A stretch of 40,172 nucleotides of DNA, taken from an uncultured Prolixibacteraceae bacterium (GTDB lineage: Bacteria; Bacteroidota; Bacteroidia; Bacteroidales; Prolixibacteraceae). The stretch lies in assembly GCA_913063265.1 (NCBI GenBank), contig CAJXZG010000045.1, positions 1 to 40,172 on the forward strand, given 5' to 3'. Under the pieces are notes generated by a model. That model was not told the origin of the DNA. It saw only the letters and a list, made by a program, of their open reading frames with translations, and searched no databases. Every line of letters begins with the position of its first letter. Position 1 is the first letter of the stretch. Both the position numbers and the translations under genes were made by a program. Of this stretch, positions 24,584 through 34,523 are shown piece by piece.

Positions 24584-25363
24584 TTAATTAAAGATGATTC
24601 CTAATTTTATTGAAAGCCTGTTGTAATCAATATTCAGTTGATAATCGTTCTCTCCTTTGTAACGCAAACGGTGAAACTGATAACCAAATGCAATTGACAT
24701 TCCAAAACCGGATGAGTACATTCTTTGATAAGCGATTCCCGGATTAATCATAAAACCACCGGAAGCATCAGGATTTGGATAGACATTTCGTGGCTGTGGC
24801 CAGGGCATAATATCGTAGTAATAATAGGGTTCAATGCCATCATTGTAGATCGGATTGGTTTCCTCAAGAGGAATCATATAACCTGTTTTTACAAAGACCA
24901 AAGGAGTTGAATACGAGTTTCTGAATTTATATTCCACGTTGGCGAAAGCAGGTAAATAGGTCTCTTTTAAAAACTCTAATCCAATCCCTGCACCAACAGA
25001 AAGTTTAGGAAGTAAATTGTAATTTAAAGCAGTTGAAAAACTAAAAGGCGCCGACTGACTATTTTCCGAATTCCCCACCAATACACCAATTTCAGTTCGA
25101 AACATAATGCCGGATTTAAAGTTTTGTTCGTCAAACTCGGTTAGCATTTGCGACCTTTTGTTAGTAACCTTTTCAATTTCATCGGCATCGAAAATCCATA
25201 AATTGCCGGCTGATTCAATCTGAAGTTTGGATAAATCTTTAGTGTATTGAAATTTCCCTTTTAATATGGTTCCGTTTTTCAAATATACGTATCCTTTTTC
25301 GGGTTGTGCTATGACTGGCAAACAAACTATAATGCTAAATATCAGCAGGTACAATTTTTTCAT
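24584..25363 (-). CDS. Outer-membrane beta-barrel protein
   Basis: A 259-residue exported protein with signal peptide MKKLYLLIFSIIVCLPVIA. Residues about 22-70 form a small N-terminal domain (GYVYLKNGTILKGKFQYTKDL...AGNLWIFDADEIEKV) reminiscent of short beta domains that sense or bind at the membrane surface. Residues about 80-259 alternate amphipathic strands typical of an 8-stranded OmpA/PorT-like barrel and end in an aromatic-hydrophobic strand (LSIKLGIIFN). Its function could be structural or in transport of a partner. Next to the LVIVD lipoprotein, with which it is probably co-translated. Confidence 0.75.
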   Translation of the reverse strand: MKKLYLLIFSIIVCLPVIAQPEKGYVYLKNGTILKGKFQYTKDLSKLQIESAGNLWIFDADEIEKVTNKRSQMLTEFDEQNFKSGIMFRTEIGVLVGNSENSQSAPFSFSTALNYNLLPKLSVGAGIGLEFLKETYLPAFANVEYKFRNSYSTPLVFVKTGYMIPLEETNPIYNDGIEPYYYYDIMPWPQPRNVYPNPDASGGFMINPGIAYQRMYSSGFGMSIAFGYQFHRLRYKGENDYQLNIDYNRLSIKLGIIFN

Positions 25364-25518
25364 AGGTTATTTTTTATGTTCAAAAACTTGGAAAACAGCT
25401 GTACACAAAAACCGGAACCTGAATCCAATTATTCGGAACGTTTTGAATGAATTAAGTTGTTTGAATAGGAGATGTTATTATGATAATTGTGGTTGCGTGA
25501 ATCGGGAAAAAAATTCAA

Positions 25519-26259
25519 TTATTTTAAAAATCCTGATTTATCGAGCACCTCAAATGCATGAATAGCAGTGCCTTCGTTATTTATATTTATTTTTGCTTTT
25601 CTTAGATTTTTTCGTATTTCTTTTTTCTGCTCCGGGAAAATCTGCTGAATACTATGATTTTTAAGTTTGATTTTTACCATGCCTTTTTGAGGTGAATAGT
25701 AATAATAGGATATTTTGTGTTCATATTCTGTATCGGTAAGTTTGCCAGTCGAATCAGTGTAAAGTCTGGTTTTTTTCATTTCAACTTTATGAAAAGCCAG
25801 TAACATTGCTGACCCCAAATACAACTGCTCAAAAAAAGTTCTGTCGTTGTTCAGCTGCAATGAGTCGAGATTCACAAATTTTCTTATCCTACTTCCTACC
25901 TGTCCAGGTTCAGGATAAAAAATAAACTCCTGAACAGTATTTTTATCTACAATAAAAAGTGTTTTATTGTTTTCGTTATAAGCCACCAGTTCATCGTCGT
26001 AAGCGTTGTATTTCATTTGAACTTCCCCGAAAACATCACCGTCTTTTAACCTAATTTCTCCCTTTTCCCAATCAGGCTGTAAAAAATAGTTAACGCTGCT
26101 AATAACATTAATATAATAAATTTCTCCCTGCAATTTACCCGACAAACGATTTGAATTACTGTTTAAAGCATTATAATACAGTCCTGTTTCCTGAGCTTGT
26201 ATAATTGTACAAAACAGCATTAATCCCAAAAGCCATAAATATTTAAGTCTTTTTATCAT
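25519..26259 (-). CDS. Secreted protein of unknown function (envelope operon)
   Basis: A 246-residue exported protein: signal peptide up to about residue 22 (WLLGLMLFCTIIQAQ). I do not recognise a family. It is beta-rich in the first two thirds (GEIRLKDGDVFGEVQMKYNAYDDELVAY, a pattern also seen in proteins that display repeated strand-turn units) with a lysine-rich C-terminal helix (EQKKEIRKNLRKAKI). No cysteines in the mature part, no catalytic signature. Its ATG overlaps the stop of the preceding MG2/plug-like gene by four bases, so the two are translationally coupled and probably act together. A 155-base gap without clear promoter separates it from the barrel gene. Confidence 0.65.
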   Translation of the reverse strand: MIKRLKYLWLLGLMLFCTIIQAQETGLYYNALNSNSNRLSGKLQGEIYYINVISSVNYFLQPDWEKGEIRLKDGDVFGEVQMKYNAYDDELVAYNENNKTLFIVDKNTVQEFIFYPEPGQVGSRIRKFVNLDSLQLNNDRTFFEQLYLGSAMLLAFHKVEMKKTRLYTDSTGKLTDTEYEHKISYYYYSPQKGMVKIKLKNHSIQQIFPEQKKEIRKNLRKAKININNEGTAIHAFEVLDKSGFLK

Positions 26260-27914
26260 TCGACCTTAATTATTTTTGTTGATTTAAAAAATTCCCCGTT
26301 TTGTTTAAATCCTGAAATCAATATTTCAACCCTGCCTTTTCTGTCTGACAAATTAAATTCTATCTCATTGTTATTCTCAGGGTTTATTAATTCCCAGTAA
26401 TAAACCTGCCTTGTATCAGGATAGTGTGGCTCAGATATGGCAGAATTACTATAAACTTTTTCTTTGTTATGTTGTAAAAAACTTGTTTCAAAACGAAACA
26501 AACCGGGTTGTTTTATTAACCATGAATTAGATTTGTCGTGAAGCATAACCGAAAAAACACCCTCCATTATTAAATCGCCGTAAATTCGTTCATCTTTTAC
26601 AATATCCACATAATCAATATCGGTTGATTTCAGAGGAGTAAAATATTTATTATCAAACACAGGAATACCATTAATTAATCTTAGTGGTTCTTTTCCAAAA
26701 TACATTCCCCGGTCGTTGTTGATTAAACGAATGCTAATCTCCTCATTTCTTTCGCGGTATTGTACACCCGGCAATAACTCACGGGATATTTCTTTAAAAT
26801 CCGGTAAATCTTCAAATTCTGCCGGAAATACCCTGGCATCAAACTGCCCGTAGAACGGTGTTGAAAACCTTTCAGGAAATATAAAATCCTCTTGTTGAAC
26901 AGTAATTGACGGATTAAACAATTTGTTGACAAAACTACTCTCGATGGCGTTTTTTATAAAATCAACCTGATCGTTTTCAAGTATTTTAGATAGCTCTGAA
27001 AAATCTTCAGAACGTATGATAGCGTTTTTCTGAATTTTAATATGGTAATCTTTCAAACTTTCCCCAACTGTCTGAAGAACAATATTCGTTTTTCCAAAAG
27101 CATTTTTCATATAAAAATGAAAATTCCCGTTTTCATCGGTTAAGTAATAATCCAAATACGGTGTTTCGCTACTTAATGACAGTAATACCAGCACTCCGGA
27201 TTCGGGGTTTCCATTTTTGTCTGTCACTTGTCCGCTTAACAAAAAGCCATTGTTTTCAGCAAAATCAGGAATTTTTAAATCTAAACTTTGATATTTGAAA
27301 GCATATTTTCTTTCTAATTGTTTGGCCAGGGGATCAATTAAAGCGACCTTAACCAAAGCAAATTCCGGAATAATTTGTTCCTCAAATTCAAAGCTGATTT
27401 TTACATTTTCCCTGGTTTTATAATTTGTTCTTTCGCTATTTATATTTACAATGTTATTATTTTCTTTTACATCATCGAAGACAGAAGGATCTGCAATGTT
27501 AATCTTTGCAACATGCTCTTCAAACCTGTTGTAAACCAGAAGCGATTTACTTTCCAGTTGAAGATCGTTTATATTTCGGTGAGCGTTTAAATATGCGGTC
27601 AGAAAATATTGTCCGGTGCTCAATGAATCGGGTATATGAAGATATCCGTTTGCCCAGTTTTGATGGGTAAGTACTGCAACATTTGCAATTAGATTATTCT
27701 TTTTATTATCTAATTGCACCCGGATTACATTTCCTGTTTCGTATGAATTATCAGGATAGAATATTTTAAACCAAACTGTATCTCCCGAAACACAATAGTC
27801 GCGGTCGACAAATAAAACCGGACTATCCAATTCTGTTTGGCTTTGTGCAGTTTTGTTCTGAAAACCAATCAAAAGGAATCCCAATAGTATTGATATGAAG
27901 CAGGTTTTATTCAT
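26256..27914 (-). CDS. Secreted MG2-like / plug-like protein
   Basis: A 552-residue exported protein (signal peptide, about 1-25). Residues about 28-130 resemble a macroglobulin MG2 domain (VLFVDRDYCVSGDTVWFKIF...GYLHIPDSLSTGQYFLTAYL). About 220-300 is a carboxypeptidase-regulatory-like sandwich (FLLSGQVTDKNGNPESGVLV). About 405-460 is like the plug of TonB receptors (RLINGIPVFDNKYFTPLKSTDIDYVDIVKDERIYGD), but no barrel follows; the C-terminus is another beta domain. Related multi-domain proteins occur beside TonB receptors in Bacteroidota. It overlaps both neighbours (8 bases with DUF4249, 4 with the next gene), arguing for a fixed complex. Function unknown. Confidence 0.7.
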   Translation of the reverse strand: MNKTCFISILLGFLLIGFQNKTAQSQTELDSPVLFVDRDYCVSGDTVWFKIFYPDNSYETGNVIRVQLDNKKNNLIANVAVLTHQNWANGYLHIPDSLSTGQYFLTAYLNAHRNINDLQLESKSLLVYNRFEEHVAKINIADPSVFDDVKENNNIVNINSERTNYKTRENVKISFEFEEQIIPEFALVKVALIDPLAKQLERKYAFKYQSLDLKIPDFAENNGFLLSGQVTDKNGNPESGVLVLLSLSSETPYLDYYLTDENGNFHFYMKNAFGKTNIVLQTVGESLKDYHIKIQKNAIIRSEDFSELSKILENDQVDFIKNAIESSFVNKLFNPSITVQQEDFIFPERFSTPFYGQFDARVFPAEFEDLPDFKEISRELLPGVQYRERNEEISIRLINNDRGMYFGKEPLRLINGIPVFDNKYFTPLKSTDIDYVDIVKDERIYGDLIMEGVFSVMLHDKSNSWLIKQPGLFRFETSFLQHNKEKVYSNSAISEPHYPDTRQVYYWELINPENNNEIEFNLSDRKGRVEILISGFKQNGEFFKSTKIIKVE

Positions 27915-28977
27915 TGGGATAATATTTTACAGGTGCTTCCCAAAAATCGGGTTTCTCTCCAAACAAATCACCTGAATTTGGAATATCGTAAAAATAGGGT
28001 ATCGTTTTTATAAAATAACTTCCTTCTTCAACAGCAGAGTACTGAACAAAAAACCGGTGTTCTTTTATATTTGCAATTTCAAAATTCCCCAAAACTATTT
28101 GGGTACTATCATTTATACATTTTAAATTACCTCTTGCCTGCACATACAGCGGATCAAACAAGCGCCCCTGAGCATTAATCTGATTATTTAAGTCATTGTA
28201 ATAGTTGTATGCACTTTCTGATATCCCATGCTGATACAACATTAATATCCATCCTGCAAATCGTTTACCTTGTCCTATATAAGGCCATCTTGTTAAAAAT
28301 GTCAAGGGATGTTTAATTATGGCTGTTGAGGATGAAAATTCAGGTGGAGCCGCAACATTAAAATTTTCTTTTGGATAAAAAGAGGACCATGCATAAACTG
28401 TTTCTTCAAAATCCCCTATTTGCATTGTATAAGTATATTGCATTACTTTTCGGGTTGTAAATCTGTAATACGGATATTCTTTTTCATTCAAAATATCACC
28501 GTAAAGATGAACTCCCTCCACTTCATTTATTTGTTCAGCCGAATTGTTACCACCTTCCTTAACAATTTTTATTCCGGCTTCACCATAAACAGTATCTAAA
28601 TCAGGCAAAGGGGGTACAGGTTCAAACGAAGATTCATATGTATTTCCTTCTGTAATAATTTTTAGTTTGTAATGGTATTGCGGATCGAGAGAAAAATTCG
28701 CAGTGTAATTTCCCGGAATTGATTCGAACAACCTGTGTTCAACATTCTTATCATCCAGAATACTAACCTCAGCACCAGATACAGGTGGATACTGGATTCC
28801 TTTTTCATAAAAACCATGTGTTTTATACAGCCTGATAAAATTGTTGTTTCCACCAAAAACAATCCTTGCATCGGCAACAAGAATTGCCTCCCTCGATTCA
28901 ATTTTAGGTGTATATATTTCCTCGCAACCCACAAGGAAAACAACAAAAACCAAACTATATTTCAACCATTTAACCAT
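27907..28977 (-). CDS. DUF4249 lipoprotein
   Basis: A 356-residue lipoprotein (lipobox LVGC, Cys18). EEIYTPKIESREAILVADARI then beta-rich segments with PVSGAEVSILDD and GNYTANFSLDPQYHYKLKIIT mark the DUF4249 family, which almost always accompanies a TonB-dependent receptor in Bacteroidota and is thought to be its surface partner. The start codon region overlaps the end of the TonB receptor gene by one base, supporting a stable pair. By analogy with SusD-type partners it may capture the ligand; the substrate is unknown. Confidence 0.85.
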   Translation of the reverse strand: MVKWLKYSLVFVVFLVGCEEIYTPKIESREAILVADARIVFGGNNNFIRLYKTHGFYEKGIQYPPVSGAEVSILDDKNVEHRLFESIPGNYTANFSLDPQYHYKLKIITEGNTYESSFEPVPPLPDLDTVYGEAGIKIVKEGGNNSAEQINEVEGVHLYGDILNEKEYPYYRFTTRKVMQYTYTMQIGDFEETVYAWSSFYPKENFNVAAPPEFSSSTAIIKHPLTFLTRWPYIGQGKRFAGWILMLYQHGISESAYNYYNDLNNQINAQGRLFDPLYVQARGNLKCINDSTQIVLGNFEIANIKEHRFFVQYSAVEEGSYFIKTIPYFYDIPNSGDLFGEKPDFWEAPVKYYPNE

Positions 28978-31694
28978 TAAAACCTAAAATTATATGTTAT
29001 CGATGGCACCGGAACACCGATAACAGAAAGTTTATAAATAGCGTATGCACTAAAATTATTGCTTTCGGCTGGAACAGATTTTTTGTAATAAACCGAATAT
29101 GGGTTTTTCCTGCCATACAGATTATAAACAGAAAATGTCCAGCTTCCTTTCCACATTCTTTTCTTTCTTAAATTCTCTTCAAACGTTACAGACAAATCTA
29201 CCCGGTGATAGGAAGGCATCCGGTATTTATTTCTTTCAGAATAATATACCAACTGTTCGCCGGCAAAAATATATTTGACTTCAGGTAAAGTAATCGGTCG
29301 GCCTGAAATAAAAACAAAATTTCCGGAGAATTTCCATCGTCTGCTAATATTGTATGTTCCTGTAAAAGAAAAATCGTGAGGCCGGTCATAGATACTTTTG
29401 TAATACTTTCCATTCCAAAGATTTTCTTCTCTAAACCGGCTTGTATTTTTCTGACGGGTAGATGAAAAAACATAACTGGCATAACCGGTTAAGCGCCCTA
29501 TACTTTTTTTGGCACTTAGCTCAATACCGGTAGAATACCCCTCCGTTGGAATTAAAGCAGTTTCAATCTGAGGATTCATGATAAGGCTTGCACCGTTTTT
29601 ATACTCAATCAGATTCTGAAGGTATTTAAAATATATTTCGGCAGAGAAATTGATATTTTTTAACCAGGAATTATTGTTAACGCCAAATGCAACCTGGTCA
29701 CTTATCAGTGGTTTTAAATAGTAATCTGCCGATTTCCATGTTTCAGCAGGGGAAATCACGGCGTTGTTACTGAGTTGAAATACGTTTTGACGTGTTCGCT
29801 GATAATTCAGTTTGAGTGATGTATTTTGATTTATTTCGTAATTAAAAAGTAAACGTGGCTCCAATCCACCATACGACGCAGAAACTTCATTTTTACCAAA
29901 AGTTAAGGAGTCGATTACAGTTCCGGGACTAATGGGTTTATCCGGCTCGTAAATATATACTACGGGTGTTCCTATATTACTGGCATGTGAATACCGCAAA
30001 CCCGCTGAAAATGAAAAATTTGGCAAGACCTCAAACTCATCGCCAATATAAACTGCCCATTCCAAAAGTTTCTCGTCATTTAGTTTCTGATATTCAATTA
30101 AACTTGACTCTTCAATGGGATCAATTTCACCCGGGCTAATTTGGTTTAAATTTGTTTTGAAACCAAATTCGGCGTTATGCCTTGCAGTAGGGTGCCATTT
30201 GAGGTAGTATCCTGCTGCTGCATATTTTAAAGAATTATTTAAATAATAAGATTCGGGCGGGCTTTGATTTGCATAATCAGTAAGTCTGTAATTGTATTCG
30301 CTGTACGACAAATCAAGTTTACCATATAAGGATTCTGCAAATCTGGAGTTTAGCGTAAAATTACCTAGTTTATTTCCATACTCGTTTACAGTCTGAACAC
30401 TGGTACTAAACTTATCATTACTCAGATATGCCATAACACTAATTTTGTTATGCTGATTAAATTTATAAGTGACCTTTCCCGAAATATCATAAAAATGGGT
30501 AATACTCTGACTGACTACAACATCAGGAACTTTACTCAATATCCAGTTTGTATAAGAGGTTCTTCCCCCTGCTACAAAAGTGAGTTTTTTATTTTTTGTA
30601 ATCGGGCCTTCCAATGCCAGCCTCGAATTTATCAATCCAATTCCACCATAAACTCTGACTAAATCCTGGTTGCCTTCTTTAAAATCTACTTCCATTACCG
30701 ATGAAACCCTTTCTCCTAACTTGGCAGGGATTCCTCCTTTAAAAAGACGAACATCCTCAACAACATCCGGATTAATCAAAGACAGAAATCCAAAAAGATG
30801 TGATGAATTAAAAACCGGGCTTCCATTAACCAGTATCAGGTTTTGATCTGTATTTCCACCTCTGATATTAAATCCGGAAGACAATTCACTTACCGACTGC
30901 ACACCTGCAAGCATGGTCAGTCCTTTTAGTACATCTACCTCACCCATTAATGCAGGCATTCTTTTCATTTCAGTTGTGCTCATCTGTACCATGCTCATTT
31001 GCGACTGCGGCAAATCTGATTGAATTCCCAATACCGTTACCTCACCAATGCTGTGCGATTCTTCATAAAGTTCAAATTCCGCAGAACCATCTTCAATCAA
31101 TCTTATCCTCAAATTTGTACTTTCGAAACCTACAAAAGAAAAACGCAACTGGTGATCTCCGGCAGGCAGTTCCAGCTCAAATTCACCATTCAAATCTGTT
31201 GTGGCTCCTTTCTCCAGTTTATTATTGTAAATAACGGCACCCACCAAAGTTTCTCCTGTTTGTCCGTCGATTACACGTCCTTTTATCTTGGCATTTTTAT
31301 AACGTCCGGTATTTATAGGATTTCCGATTACCATCAATTGAGATTCCCGGTCAAAAACCGACCGAACATCCATTACCTTTTTAAAGATAATAATGGCATC
31401 CTCCTGATAGATTTTATACGTAAGTTCATGATTTAGAAACAGGTTATTCAGGGCTTGCAGCAATGGAGTATTTTTAAAAGTTTTGCTTATTTTAAAAGGT
31501 TCAACCCAACTTTCTTTATAAAATACTTTTACTCCGTATTTTTCTTTCAAAACTGTCAAAAACTCTTCAAGAGGCTTATCAGTATATGATTCTGTAATTT
31601 GGATTTCATTTACTTTTTGAGCACAAACAGCAACATTCAGCATTGCCAGCAAAAAGGCCAGAACGATAATATTGACTGGATTGTTTGGTTTCAA
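28977..31694 (-). CDS. TonB-dependent receptor with STN domain
   Basis: A 905-residue outer-membrane receptor. After the signal peptide (to about 25, cleaved at VCA-QK) comes an STN/secretin short domain (about 28-80: YTDKPLEEFLTVLKEKYGVKVFYKE), a carboxypeptidase-D regulatory-like domain (about 135-215, GRVIDGQTGETLVGAVIY), the plug (about 240-330, SSGFNIRGGNTDQNLILVNGSPV...GGIPAKLGERVSSVMEV) and a 22-strand barrel to the C-terminal IPVPSITYNFRF. STN domains usually signal to a FecR/sigma pair, but none is adjacent here. It takes up an unknown substrate with the DUF4249 lipoprotein. First gene of the envelope operon, with a good promoter. Confidence 0.93.
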   Translation of the reverse strand: MKPNNPVNIIVLAFLLAMLNVAVCAQKVNEIQITESYTDKPLEEFLTVLKEKYGVKVFYKESWVEPFKISKTFKNTPLLQALNNLFLNHELTYKIYQEDAIIIFKKVMDVRSVFDRESQLMVIGNPINTGRYKNAKIKGRVIDGQTGETLVGAVIYNNKLEKGATTDLNGEFELELPAGDHQLRFSFVGFESTNLRIRLIEDGSAEFELYEESHSIGEVTVLGIQSDLPQSQMSMVQMSTTEMKRMPALMGEVDVLKGLTMLAGVQSVSELSSGFNIRGGNTDQNLILVNGSPVFNSSHLFGFLSLINPDVVEDVRLFKGGIPAKLGERVSSVMEVDFKEGNQDLVRVYGGIGLINSRLALEGPITKNKKLTFVAGGRTSYTNWILSKVPDVVVSQSITHFYDISGKVTYKFNQHNKISVMAYLSNDKFSTSVQTVNEYGNKLGNFTLNSRFAESLYGKLDLSYSEYNYRLTDYANQSPPESYYLNNSLKYAAAGYYLKWHPTARHNAEFGFKTNLNQISPGEIDPIEESSLIEYQKLNDEKLLEWAVYIGDEFEVLPNFSFSAGLRYSHASNIGTPVVYIYEPDKPISPGTVIDSLTFGKNEVSASYGGLEPRLLFNYEINQNTSLKLNYQRTRQNVFQLSNNAVISPAETWKSADYYLKPLISDQVAFGVNNNSWLKNINFSAEIYFKYLQNLIEYKNGASLIMNPQIETALIPTEGYSTGIELSAKKSIGRLTGYASYVFSSTRQKNTSRFREENLWNGKYYKSIYDRPHDFSFTGTYNISRRWKFSGNFVFISGRPITLPEVKYIFAGEQLVYYSERNKYRMPSYHRVDLSVTFEENLRKKRMWKGSWTFSVYNLYGRKNPYSVYYKKSVPAESNNFSAYAIYKLSVIGVPVPSITYNFRF

Positions 31695-31728
31695 AGTTTT
31701 TATATCGGTTTTAGGTATTATTTACTCT

Positions 31729-31762
31729 CAAATATATTAAAATAACATATGATTGTTTCAAA
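31729..31762 (-). promoter_or_regulatory. Promoter of the TonB-receptor operon
   Basis: On the minus strand TTTG (31759-31762) and TATATTTG (31729-31736) match the Bacteroidota -33 and -7 boxes, with a 22-base spacer (slightly long). The start is about 30 bases before the receptor ATG at 31694. This is the best-formed promoter in the window. Confidence 0.65.
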
Positions 31763-31910
31763 TAAATAAAATATCATGGATTAATTGATATTTAAAAAAT
31801 TACTAACTGTAAAAAAGTCCGGCATATTGTTTTGCTCTCATCATTTTTTTTTCAATCTTCGGGACGAGTTTTATCTCCTCAAATTCAATACCAATTTTAA
31901 TAGTATTCAT

Positions 31911-34457
31911 ATGAAAAGAATTATTACAATACTGACCTTCGTATTTTATGCATTATTCTCATTTGCACAGGAAAGTCTTGATTTTTATTTGCCAAATGAT
32001 GTGACTTACGATAAAAGTATTCCAACACCTGAAGATTTTTTCGAACACCGTATTGGAATGTGGCATTTAAATTACGAGCAGGTTTTAACTTATTTAAATG
32101 AAGTATCAAGGCTATCAGACAGAGTAATAATTCAGGAATATGCCCGCTCCTGGGAAAATCGGCCTTTGGTACATCTGATTTATACATCAGAAACAAATCA
32201 TCAAAATCTTGATGCATTAAAATCTTTACACCTAAAAAATGCCAATCCTGATGAAAATACGGAAGAGCAAGATGTTCCCCTTGTTGTAAAACTTGGCTAT
32301 GGTGTTCATGGAAATGAATCGAGTGCAAGCAACTCATCGGTGTTAACTGCTTATTACCTGGCTGCAGCTCAAGGAGCAAAAATAAATGAGTTACTTGAAA
32401 ACACTATAATTTTAGTTGATCCCTGTTTAAATCCCGATGGATTTACACGGCACAGCACCTGGGCCAATATGTATCAGAGTGAAAATACAACCGGTGATTA
32501 CAATTCAATTCAGTTTAATGAAGTCTGGCCCGGAGGAAGAGGAAATCATTATTGGTTCGATTTAAACCGTGACTATTTATTGTTGGTAAATCCTGAATCG
32601 AAAGGCAGAATTACCAAATTTCACGAATGGTTACCCAATATTGTAACCGACCATCATGAAATGGGTTCCAATTCAACTTTCTTTTTTCAACCCGGTGTAC
32701 CTTCAAGAAATAATCCTTTAACTCCGGAAAACAATTATGTACTCACCCATAAAATTGCAGCATATCATGCTGAGTTTTTGGATAAAATCGGAACTCCCTA
32801 TTTTTCTGAGGAGCAGTTTGATGATTACTATTTCGGCAAGGGTTCTTCTTATCCGGATGTAAACGGCGGAGTGGGAATTTTATTTGAGCAGGCAGGATAC
32901 CGTGGCAGAATCCGTGAAACTTCAAACGGAGTAAAGAAATTATCTTATGGAATTAAAAACCAGTTTACTGTTACATTATCGACCTTACAGGCGGCAATGG
33001 ATTTAAAAAATGATTTACTGGAACATCAAAAAACATTTTACCAAGAAGCCAGAAAACTAGCAGCCGGCGAATCGACAAAGGCATATATTTTTGGGAACCA
33101 ACATGATAAACTCAGGACTTTTCAATTGGCAAAACTTTTAAGACAGCATCAGGTAGAGATGTATTTAAATAAATCTGATTATGAAATAAATGATAAAATG
33201 TTTTTAGCAGAAAGCAGTTTTATTGTGCCATCGGATCAAAACCAATACAGGCTCATAAAATCAATTTTTGAGGAAGCTACTTCGTTTACTGACAGTACTT
33301 TTTATGATGTTTCAACCTGGAATTTTCCATTCACTTTTAATGTTGATTTTGCAAAAATCAATTCGTTAAAAGATTTAGATTCAGAAATTGTCAATAACAT
33401 TAGCATCCCGGAAGGCAAAGTAATTGGCGGAAAAAGCAAAATTGCATATTTACTTGAATGGAATGAATATACTGCTCCGCAGGCATTGTATGCGATTCAA
33501 AGAGCAGGATTAAAAACAAAAGTGGCAACCCGGCTTTTTAGTTTTGAAATTGAAGAAGAATTAAAAGCTTTTGGTTTTGGTACGATTTTAATTGAAGCCA
33601 ATCACCAGCCTGTTATTGGAGAAGAATTGTACCGGCTAATTCAGAATACCGCAAAAGAAACCGGAGTCGACTTTTACGGGTTAAAAACAGGTTTATCTCC
33701 TGAAGGAATAGATTTGGGAAGTAATTCATTTGCACCGCTAAAAAAACCAGAAATCCTTGTATTTATGGGAGGCAGTACCCGTAGTACCAATGCAGGTGAA
33801 ATCTGGCATCTTTTTGATCAACGATATAAAATACCGGTAACTCTGGCGAATACAGACAGAATGAATTCCATGGATTTGTCGAAATATAATACAATTGTTT
33901 TGCCTACCGGTTCGTATCGCGAATGGGACAAAGCAGAAATACAAAAACTGGAATCGTGGATTGAAAAAGGTGGTATTTTGATGGCCAACCAGGGAGCCAC
34001 TGATTGGGCAGCCAAAAACGATATCAGCAAAACTTCTTTTAAAGGTGCAGCTAAAACCGACACTTCACTTACTTTTAATTACGCCGATCGTTATAAAGAG
34101 AGAAATATCAACAGAATCAGCGGGGCTATCTTTAACACAAGTATCGATAATTCGCATCCGATTTGTTATGGTTATTCCGGCAATTCAATTCCCGTCTTCA
34201 AATCGGGAAGCAGCGTTGCCAAAACGTTGGATATTAAACATGCTGAACCGATTAAATTTTCTTCTGATCCATTTTTAAGCGGATTTGTGTCGAATGAAAA
34301 TCTGGAAAGAATAAAAAACGCTCCGGTAATTTCAGTTCAATCTGTTGGAGGTGGAAAAATTATCAGTTACCACGAAAATATGACCTTCCGGGGTATTTGG
34401 CTGGGAACAAATAAACTGCTTGCCAATGGAGTATTTTTTGGGGATATTATTCGGTAG
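31911..34457 (+). CDS. M14 zinc carboxypeptidase
   Basis: An exported peptidase of 848 residues with signal peptide MKRIITILTFVFYALFSFA. Zinc ligands HGNE (His133, Glu136) and a third histidine in VTDHHEMG (His248/249); LNPDG and FDLNRDY supply the substrate carboxylate-binding arginine area, and Glu326 in GILFEQAGYRG is the likely catalytic base. Residues after about 400 form further domains, with a GATase-1-like fold suggested near 680-760 (VFMGGSTRSTNAGEIWHLFDQ...WIEKGGILMANQGA). I chose 31911 because it begins the signal peptide; the frame opens earlier, at 31785. It is divergent from the TonB operon and might supply peptides or process surface proteins. Confidence 0.9.
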   Translation: MKRIITILTFVFYALFSFAQESLDFYLPNDVTYDKSIPTPEDFFEHRIGMWHLNYEQVLTYLNEVSRLSDRVIIQEYARSWENRPLVHLIYTSETNHQNLDALKSLHLKNANPDENTEEQDVPLVVKLGYGVHGNESSASNSSVLTAYYLAAAQGAKINELLENTIILVDPCLNPDGFTRHSTWANMYQSENTTGDYNSIQFNEVWPGGRGNHYWFDLNRDYLLLVNPESKGRITKFHEWLPNIVTDHHEMGSNSTFFFQPGVPSRNNPLTPENNYVLTHKIAAYHAEFLDKIGTPYFSEEQFDDYYFGKGSSYPDVNGGVGILFEQAGYRGRIRETSNGVKKLSYGIKNQFTVTLSTLQAAMDLKNDLLEHQKTFYQEARKLAAGESTKAYIFGNQHDKLRTFQLAKLLRQHQVEMYLNKSDYEINDKMFLAESSFIVPSDQNQYRLIKSIFEEATSFTDSTFYDVSTWNFPFTFNVDFAKINSLKDLDSEIVNNISIPEGKVIGGKSKIAYLLEWNEYTAPQALYAIQRAGLKTKVATRLFSFEIEEELKAFGFGTILIEANHQPVIGEELYRLIQNTAKETGVDFYGLKTGLSPEGIDLGSNSFAPLKKPEILVFMGGSTRSTNAGEIWHLFDQRYKIPVTLANTDRMNSMDLSKYNTIVLPTGSYREWDKAEIQKLESWIEKGGILMANQGATDWAAKNDISKTSFKGAAKTDTSLTFNYADRYKERNINRISGAIFNTSIDNSHPICYGYSGNSIPVFKSGSSVAKTLDIKHAEPIKFSSDPFLSGFVSNENLERIKNAPVISVQSVGGGKIISYHENMTFRGIWLGTNKLLANGVFFGDIIR

Positions 34458-34490
34458 TTTTGTAATTCTTTTAAAGTCAATCCCCCTTGA

Positions 34491-34510
34491 TCCCCCTTTT
34501 CAAAGGGGGA
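34491..34510. repeat. GC hairpin upstream of the RAYT gene
   Basis: TCCCCCTTT at 34491-34499 and AAAGGGGGA at 34502-34510 are perfect 9-bp arms with a 2-base loop; a half copy TCCCCCTTGA precedes it at 34481-34490. The direct duplicate followed by the hairpin is a familiar bacterial palindromic repeat. Near a RAYT gene it is a candidate REP substrate. It may also act as a terminator for the M14 gene that ends at 34457. Confidence 0.55.
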
Positions 34511-34523
34511 CTGTGCCAGCGCG

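Noticed and set aside
31020..31436. 138-codon plus-strand frame inside the TonB receptor gene
   Set aside because: Antisense to the STN and plug coding sequence, which has clear domains.
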